From Symbiodinium natans (taxonomy: Eukaryota > Sar > Dinophyceae > Suessiales > Symbiodiniaceae): a stretch of DNA of 30,000 nucleotides. Below the pieces are notes generated by a model, which searched no databases, was not told the origin of the DNA, and worked only from the letters and a program-made list of their open reading frames with translations. A program made the translations under genes and the position numbers. Below, in pieces: positions 26,056 through 30,000 of this stretch. How positions within the stretch are numbered: the first letter of the stretch is position 1; each line of letters begins with the position of its first letter. Location of the stretch: contig CAJNDS010002422.1 of the NCBI GenBank assembly GCA_905221605.1, forward strand, positions 321,376 through 351,375, given 5' to 3'.

Positions 26056-26424
26056 GAACCCTAAACCCTAAACCCTAAACCCTAAACCCTAAACCCTAAA
26101 CCCTAAACCCTAAACCCTCAAGACAAACAACAAGCAGAACGTTGGTATGGCGGTTCCCTCCTGCATCCCCGAGGCTTTTCCAAGTCCAAACGCGCATCTG
26201 CCTCCCAAACACCCCAGCCGACCCCTAAACCCTAAACCCTAAAACCCTAAACCCTAAACCCTAAACCCTAAACCCTAAACCCTAAACCCTAAACCCTAAA
26301 CCCTAAACCCTAAACCCTAAACCCTAAACCCTAAACCCTAAACCCTACACCCTACACCCTACACCCTAGACCCTAGACCCTAGACCCTAAACCCTAAACC
26401 CTAAGCCCTAAACCCTAAACCCCG
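26056..26424 (-). repeat. Two CCCTAAA arrays
   Basis: 26056-26119, and 26222-26424 with consecutive CCCTACA x3 and CCCTAGA x3 blocks. The 100-bp island between is open in two frames. Confidence 0.95.
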
Positions 26425-26435
26425 AACCCCCACAG

Positions 26436-26510
26436 GAGCCTACTGCTCACATGCTTCGGTGGCTGCTGACCACCTGTAGCCGCGAAGCTAAAGCTATGCT
26501 CTGCTGGGAG
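26436..26510 (+). CDS. Candidate internal exon, unknown gene
   Basis: Exactly 25 open codons (EPTAHMLRWLL...AMLCWE) between CCCCCACAG (ends 26435) and GTTTAGGC (starts 26511). A CCCTAAA array lies to the left and TTTAGG-type sequence to the right. The opposite strand is also open over this stretch, so strand and reading frame rest on the splice-like borders alone. Confidence 0.4.
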
Positions 26511-26569
26511 GTTTAGGCTTTAGGGACGTTTATGGTTGATTGCTGGGCTGGAAGGTTCTGTCGTGTCGA

Positions 26570-26634
26570 AGCCCGAAACCCGAAACCCGAAACCCTAAAC
26601 CCGAAACCCGAAACCCTAAACCCTAAACCCTAAG
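26570..26634 (-). repeat. CCCGAAA/CCCTAAA array
   Basis: Starts with CCCGAAA units and ends with CCCTAAA units. Confidence 0.95.
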
Positions 26635-26654
26635 CCCCCGAAACCTGCTCGCAG

Positions 26655-26744
26655 CCGCCCAGAGGCCCGGAACAGCTGAAGGCGGCTCCGGTCAAGATCG
26701 CGCGGGAGCCGCCTGCTTGGGGCGTTCGGTGGTTCAAGGGCTGA
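26655..26744 (+). CDS. Candidate exon between telomeric arrays
   Basis: It follows CTCGCAG (ends 26654) and is open for 29 codons (PPRGPEQLKAAPVKIAREPP...) to a TGA at 26742-26744. A second frame is open almost as far, so the reading is uncertain. CCCGAAA/CCCTAAA lies to the left and the 11-bp TTTAGAG satellite to the right. Product not recognised. Confidence 0.3.
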   Translation, partial: PPRGPEQLKAAPVKIAREPPAWGVRWFKG

Positions 26745-26765
26745 GGGCCTACTAGGCGTTTGGGG

Positions 26766-26936
26766 GGGTTTAGAGAGGGTTTAGAGAGGGTTTAGAGAGG
26801 GTTTAGAGAGGTTAGAGAGGGTTTAGAGAGGGTTTAGAGAGGGTTTAGAGAGGGTTTAGAGAGGGTTTAGAGAGGGTTTTAGAGAGGGTTTAGAGAGGGT
26901 TTTGAGAGGGTTTAGAGAGGGTTTAGGGATCTGGGG
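26766..26936 (+). repeat. 11-bp variant telomeric satellite
   Basis: About 15 copies of GGGTTTAGAGA, a TTTAGGG unit extended by GAGA. A few units have an extra T, a T-for-A change or a lost GT. Local slippage from one mutated telomeric unit is the simplest origin. Confidence 0.9.
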
Positions 26937-27028
26937 GTGAAGGGCTTGACTTTTCGAGTTGCAGGTTTGGGGCTTCAGAGTTAGAAGACTTTTGCCCCGA
27001 ATCAAGCCCTCTTTGGCAAGCAGCCCTA

Positions 27029-27168
27029 AACACTAAAGTGTAAACCGTAAACCCCTAAACCCTAAACCCCAAAACCCTACATCCTAAATCCCAAATCCTA
27101 AATCCTAAACCCTAAGCCCTAGACCCTAAACCCTAAATAGTAAACCCTAAACCCTAAACCCTAAACTC
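27029..27168 (-). repeat. Degenerate CCCTAAA array
   Basis: Many variants (CCTAAAT, CCCTAGA, GTAAACC), purer at the right. Confidence 0.9.
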
Positions 27169-27261
27169 CTATCCGCGAGGAACTGCCCCCCTCGAAGCAT
27201 GTCACCAGACCGGAGGAGCGGACGCGGGGACTCCCGGACGCAGCGTTCTTTGGGGGTGTGT

Positions 27262-27414
27262 ACTTGGAAGCCCTCTTTTGACTTGGGGTTTAGGGTTTAG
27301 GGTTTAGGGTTTAGAGTTTGGGGTTTAGGGTTTAGGGTATGGGGTATGGGGACGAATATAAGGCTTTTAGGGGGTACGAAGTAGACTTGCTAAGTCAAAA
27401 GAGCTTCCAAGTAG
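27262..27414. repeat. Inverted repeat with a telomeric array in its loop
   Basis: TACTTGGAAGCCCTCTTTTGACTT at 27262-27285 pairs with AAGTCAAAAGAGCTTCCAAGTA at 27393-27414, with one two-base bulge. The loop holds the TTTAGGG array 27283-27348. The other copy (23292-23378) has no array there. Confidence 0.65.
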
Positions 27415-27520
27415 GACATTGGGGGGTTTTACAGGTTTTAGGGTTGAGGGTTTGTGGGGCGGGCGGGGCTGTTTAGTTAGGGTATTTAAGGCATACAGGG
27501 CATTAAGATCGTTCAGGGTG

Positions 27521-27651
27521 TCCCTAAACCCTAAGCACTAAATCCTGAACCCTAATCCCTGAACCCTAATCCCTAAACCCTGCAACCCAATCCCCAAACC
27601 CTAAACCCAGGGTTTAGGGTTTAGGGTTTAGGGCTTAGGGTTTAGGGCCCT
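27521..27651. repeat. CCCTAAA then TTTAGGG, sharing a CCCAGGG centre
   Basis: A degenerate CCCTAAT/CCCTGAA stretch meets TTTAGGG x6 at AAACCCAGGGTTT near 27604-27616, a diverging palindrome. Confidence 0.9.
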
Positions 27652-27698
27652 GAAAAACTGAAACCCTGAACTCCACGGACTCCCCCAACTCTCCAAAG

Positions 27699-27770
27699 GT
27701 TGGAGATGTATGAGAAGCTCAACAGCCTTCCCACCAGAAGTGCGGCGATGCTCCCAGGAGATTCCTGAGG
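27699..27770 (+). CDS. Candidate exon between telomeric arrays
   Basis: An island bounded by CTCCAAAG on the left and GAGGGTTTAG on the right. One frame (LEMYEKLNSLPTRSAAMLPGDS) ends in TGA at its right edge; another reads through and would use the GTTTAG as donor. Both are open, so the call is only that the island is exon-like. Confidence 0.3.
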
Positions 27771-27788
27771 GTTTAGAGGGTTGGGGTT

Positions 27789-27829
27789 CAGGGTTTAGGG
27801 TTTAGGGTTTAGAGTCTGGGGTTTAGGGA
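27789..27829 (+). repeat. TTTAGGG tract
   Basis: About five units with TTTAGAG and CTGGGG variants. Confidence 0.85.
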
Positions 27830-28020
27830 TTAGGTCTTTGTGGGGACTTCGGTTTTTCGGAGCCATTGGATCCGTTGGTGAGGGTTAGAAGGCATTGTTG
27901 TCATGTCCATGAGGTGTGCGGCGAGCGAAACCCCAAGTCTCCCAAGCCTCGGCTCAGCTCGAAGCCCGGCAACCGCCCTAAACCCGAACTCAAACACCTA
28001 AGCCCTGTGCTTCTGCCGTA

Positions 28021-28190
28021 GACCCTGGTGGTCGAGGGTTGAGAAGACATGGGCGAGCCGAGGTCTGAGCGCTTTCCGGTTTCCCCCTACATCACAGGGT
28101 GCGAGCATCTGCGCCGGTTTCACCCAAACCGAGGCGGTCGGAGTGGATGGTTGGGGTGTTGCTATGCAAGTGCAGGATGATGAAGGATTG
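28021..28190 (+). CDS. Candidate exon, frame ambiguous
   Basis: It starts after CTTCTGCCGTAG and ends at GGATTG followed by GTTTAGGG, the start of a long TTTAGGG array. One frame is open for ~56 codons (…QTEAVGVDGWGVAMQVQDDEG). Two others are open for most of the right half, where an internal ATCACAG gives another acceptor. Product not recognised. Confidence 0.3.
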
Positions 28191-28288
28191 GTTTAGGGTT
28201 TAGGGTTTAGGGTTTAGGGTTTAGGGTTTAGGGTTTAGGGTTTAGGGTTTAGGGTTTAGGGTTTAGGGTTTAGGGTTTAGGGTTTAGG
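28191..28288 (+). repeat. TTTAGGG array
   Basis: Fourteen almost perfect units. Confidence 0.97.
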
Positions 28289-28362
28289 ATCTTCAGACGC
28301 CATAGGATGGCTCAGCATTCACGCATGAGCCAGCAAACCAGGTTTCACTTTATGCTCGTTGT

Positions 28363-28638
28363 TTGCCCGGCGGCTGTACAGGTGTGGAGGAGCGAATTAG
28401 ACAGCTGGAAACATGCATATCTCTGGGGGCAAAATTCGAAGAAGCAGCACGTGCAATCAGACATCAACAAACGACAGGCCCTAGCTTGGACGCGGCGTCC
28501 AAGAACAACAACGACTACTACACTGCGACATGCCGACAACAGTTTGCACTGACCATTGCCCGCAGCCATTTCCCACTCGGAGAAACTGGTTCCCCGCCTT
28601 CATTGAAGACTGCCTTGTGCTGTCCACATCCCAGTTGA
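28363..28638 (+). CDS. Possible coding segment, unknown product
   Basis: The longest non-repetitive open frame outside the retrotransposon in the right half (91 codons), containing VEERIRQLETCISLGAKFEEAARAIRHQQ, which would form an amphipathic helix. A second plus-strand frame (28307-28552) is open across much of the same stretch. No family recognised. A TTTAGGG array precedes it and a CCCTAAA array follows, the intron-like arrangement, so it could be non-coding. Confidence 0.25.
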   Translation: MPGGCTGVEERIRQLETCISLGAKFEEAARAIRHQQTTGPSLDAASKNNNDYYTATCRQQFALTIARSHFPLGETGSPPSLKTALCCPHPS

Positions 28639-28686
28639 TCCTCTGAGGTTGAGAATGGACAGCATGCTGCCAACCGTAATTAGTGC

Positions 28687-29027
28687 CTAAACCCTAAACC
28701 CTCTTTCCCTAAACCCTAAACCCTAAGCCCTGCACCCTAAAAGCTAAACCGTAAACTTTGTACCTTCAGCAAGTGATGCAGAATTGCTGATGGCGATTGT
28801 GAATGTCATGGTGGTACGTATTCCCACCCCCAGGGCCTCCCACTTGAATCCCCGCCTACCACGCAATCCCAAGAGACAGAATCTGAAGGCTCTCAAAGTT
28901 TCCCCTTGTGCGAGCAGTCCCCAATAGGGATGACAATGGGTGGGTTATTCCCCAATAGGGGCTGTTAGTAGAAGGGGGAACATCCCAACCCCAAACCCTA
29001 AACCCTGAGCCCTAAGCCCTAAACCCT
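28687..29027 (-). repeat. CCCTAAA tracts upstream of the aquaporin
   Basis: 28687-28740 and 28992-29027; the foldback 28902-28987 lies between them. Confidence 0.85.
28902..28987. repeat. Second copy of the GGATGTTCCCCCTT foldback family
   Basis: Read on the minus strand from 28987 it shares GATGTTCCCCCTT, CTAACAG and ATCATCCCTATT-like internal blocks with the 780-876 copy. Its own ends (TTTCCCCTTG / AGAAGGGGGAAC) are inverted, and CCCCAATAGGG pairs internally. Confidence 0.6.
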
Positions 29028-29061
29028 TGACTCCTAATCTGCTCCACCAGAGGCCAAAATC

Positions 29062-30000
29062 ATGGCCGAGCCCACCATTGCCGCCAAGCTCACGGCCGAG
29101 TTCGTCGGCACCTTCCTGCTGATCTTTACGGTCGGGCTTGGGTTAAGGGTTAAGGGTTTAGGGTTGAGGGTTTAGGGTTTAGGGTGTAGGGTTTAGGGTT
29201 TAGGGTTTAGGATTAGGATTTAGGGTTTAGGGTTTAGGGTGTAGGATTTGGGATTTAGGGTTTAGGGTTTAGGGTTGTGGGTGCCTAGTAGAAAAGCCTA
29301 CCTCCCCCGAAGTGAGGGGCTGTGCACGTTGTGCCAGGTTGAAGACCCTCCCTGCCAACGCAAAACCCCCGAAGTAACCCTCTTGACATAGCCTGACCAA
29401 CGTGATGCCTAAGCCCTAAACCCTAAACCCTAAACCCTAAACCCTAAACCCTAAACCCTAAACCCTAAACCCTAAACCCTAAACCCTAAACCCTAAACCC
29501 GAAACCCTAAACCCTAAACCCTAAACCCTAAACCCAAGCCACAGCTCTGGAGGTGGGTTGCAATGTCCTGGGTGGCTCCGCCACCTGGGCTGGGGTGTCC
29601 ATTGCCTTCGTGCTGATGGTCGCCATCTACGCGCTGGGTGGCATCTCCGGTGCCAACTTCAACCCCGCCGTCTCTGTGCGCCTGGGCGCAGGATGTTGTG
29701 CAAGGCCAGCAGGCTTTGACGGACTGTAGTCGGGCGGGTTGTAGCCTACAGGCGAGAAGGTTTAGATGGGGCTTGTTTGCTGTAGTTGTTCGTGTTTAAG
29801 GGGTGAGGATTGCAGGACGGGAGCTAGGAGGGCCAGCGTGTCGCTTGCGTTCCACGTTGCTCGCGTGTGGCTGCCTTAAGGGCGGCCCTTGGAGCCAAGG
29901 ACATTGGGAATCTCCAAGGCCATGGGAGGCCCTGGTCTCGACTGGAAGACGGTGGGCATGTATGCGGGCGTGCAGTCTGCAGCGGGCATCGCCGCTGCTA
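29062..30000 (+). CDS. MIP-family aquaporin, 5' part (three exons, runs off the window)
   Basis: Membrane channel for water or small solutes. Exon 1, 29062-29130, encodes the N-terminus with AEFVGTFLLIFT, the first-helix motif of the family. Exon 2, 29553-29677, starts VGCNVLGG and contains SGANFNPAVSV, the first NPA pore motif. Exon 3, 29900-30000, starts in codon phase with TLGISKAMGG and continues YAGVQSAAG into helix 3. The joins give one uninterrupted MIP sequence. Intron 1 (29131-29552) fits a GT donor and an AG acceptor before G; intron 2 (29678-29899) fits a GC donor and an AAG acceptor before G. The ATG at 29062 looks like a natural MIP start, but the frame is open back to 29038 and an acceptor-like CCACCAG at 29050 leaves a further 5' exon possible. 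The second NPA motif lies beyond the window. Codon use is GC-rich, unlike the flanking repeats. Confidence 0.85.
29139..29277 (+). repeat. TTTAGGG array in aquaporin intron 1
   Basis: Mixed TTTAGGG, TTAAGGG, TGTAGGG and ATTTAGG units; the 5' arm of the intron hairpin. Confidence 0.95.
29408..29534 (-). repeat. CCCTAAA array in aquaporin intron 1
   Basis: About 18 units, one CCCGAAA; the 3' arm of the intron hairpin. Confidence 0.97.
29678..29899 (+). other. Aquaporin intron 2, GC-AG type
   Basis: The codon path SV-T-LGISKAMGG is restored only if the intron runs from GCGCCTGG at 29678 to CCAAG at 29899, giving a GC donor and AG followed by G. It holds no telomeric array, only a single GGTTTAG near 29760. 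GC donors are common in dinoflagellate genes. Confidence 0.7.

Larger units (their letters stand above)
29131..29552 (+). other. Aquaporin intron 1 built from inverted telomeric repeats
   Basis: Eight bases after the donor, TTTAGGG and variants run from about 29139 to 29277. A 130-bp unique middle follows, then CCCTAAA from 29408 to 29534, 18 bases before the acceptor. The two arms are complementary for well over 100 bases, so the transcript could fold on itself and bring the splice sites together. The boundaries are deduced from protein continuity (LLIFT / VGCNVLGG). Confidence 0.8.

Noticed and set aside
1-30000. Window as a true chromosome end
   Set aside because: The arrays are short, in both orientations and separated by unique sequence and a gene, so they are interstitial. 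A subtelomeric location cannot be judged from this window.
1-30000. Search for tRNA, rRNA and dinoflagellate spliced-leader sequences
   Set aside because: I saw no tRNA cloverleaf, rRNA segment or spliced-leader core by eye; a covariance-model scan would be needed to exclude diverged copies.

Overview
This is a eukaryotic nuclear window, most likely from a dinoflagellate alga (Symbiodiniaceae-like). Three things support this. The telomere-type heptamer TTTAGGG/CCCTAAA is present in about fifty separate interstitial arrays in both orientations. There is a complete Ty1/copia LTR retrotransposon whose polyprotein has a protease, a methyltransferase-like domain and an integrase core split by a long acidic insert, a layout I associate with dinoflagellate copia elements. 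The clearest cellular gene, an aquaporin, has one intron that is best modelled with a GC donor, which is common in dinoflagellates. Species assignment is inference; nothing here looks prokaryotic.

Layout. 1-7354: telomeric arrays separated by unique spacers, a near-perfect 97-bp foldback (780-876), relics of other small inverted-repeat families, and a head-to-head telomeric palindrome at 5511-5620. 7355-16461: a 9.1-kb copia element on the minus strand, inserted in a CCCTAAA array with a 5-bp ACCCT target duplication. Its 288-bp LTRs differ at only two positions. Between them are a half-tRNA primer-binding site, an N-terminal ORF, Gag with CCCH and CCHC zinc motifs, protease plus methyltransferase-like domain, integrase/RT/RNase H, a membrane and SAP-like tail ORF, and a polypurine tract. 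The ORFs alternate between two frames. 16462-22262: more arrays, a diverged ~120-200-bp repeat block (19808-20280) and short tandem repeats (20440-20875). 22263-28740: arrays with small exon-like islands, two blocks of a 54-bp satellite (24475-25276), a 127-bp dispersed repeat and an 11-bp variant telomeric satellite. 28741-30000: the 5' part of a MIP/aquaporin gene, running off the window.

The most interesting signal is the relation between telomeric repeats and splicing. Aquaporin intron 1 begins with (TTTAGGG)n and ends with (CCCTAAA)n, so its RNA can fold into a long hairpin that brings the splice sites together. Elsewhere many short open islands with plausible splice signals also lie between CCCTAAA on the left and TTTAGGG on the right. 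This suggests that telomere-like repeats act as, or spread as, paired intron ends. The aquaporin exons rest on recognisable protein sequence. The other exon islands are weaker and several are open in more than one frame.
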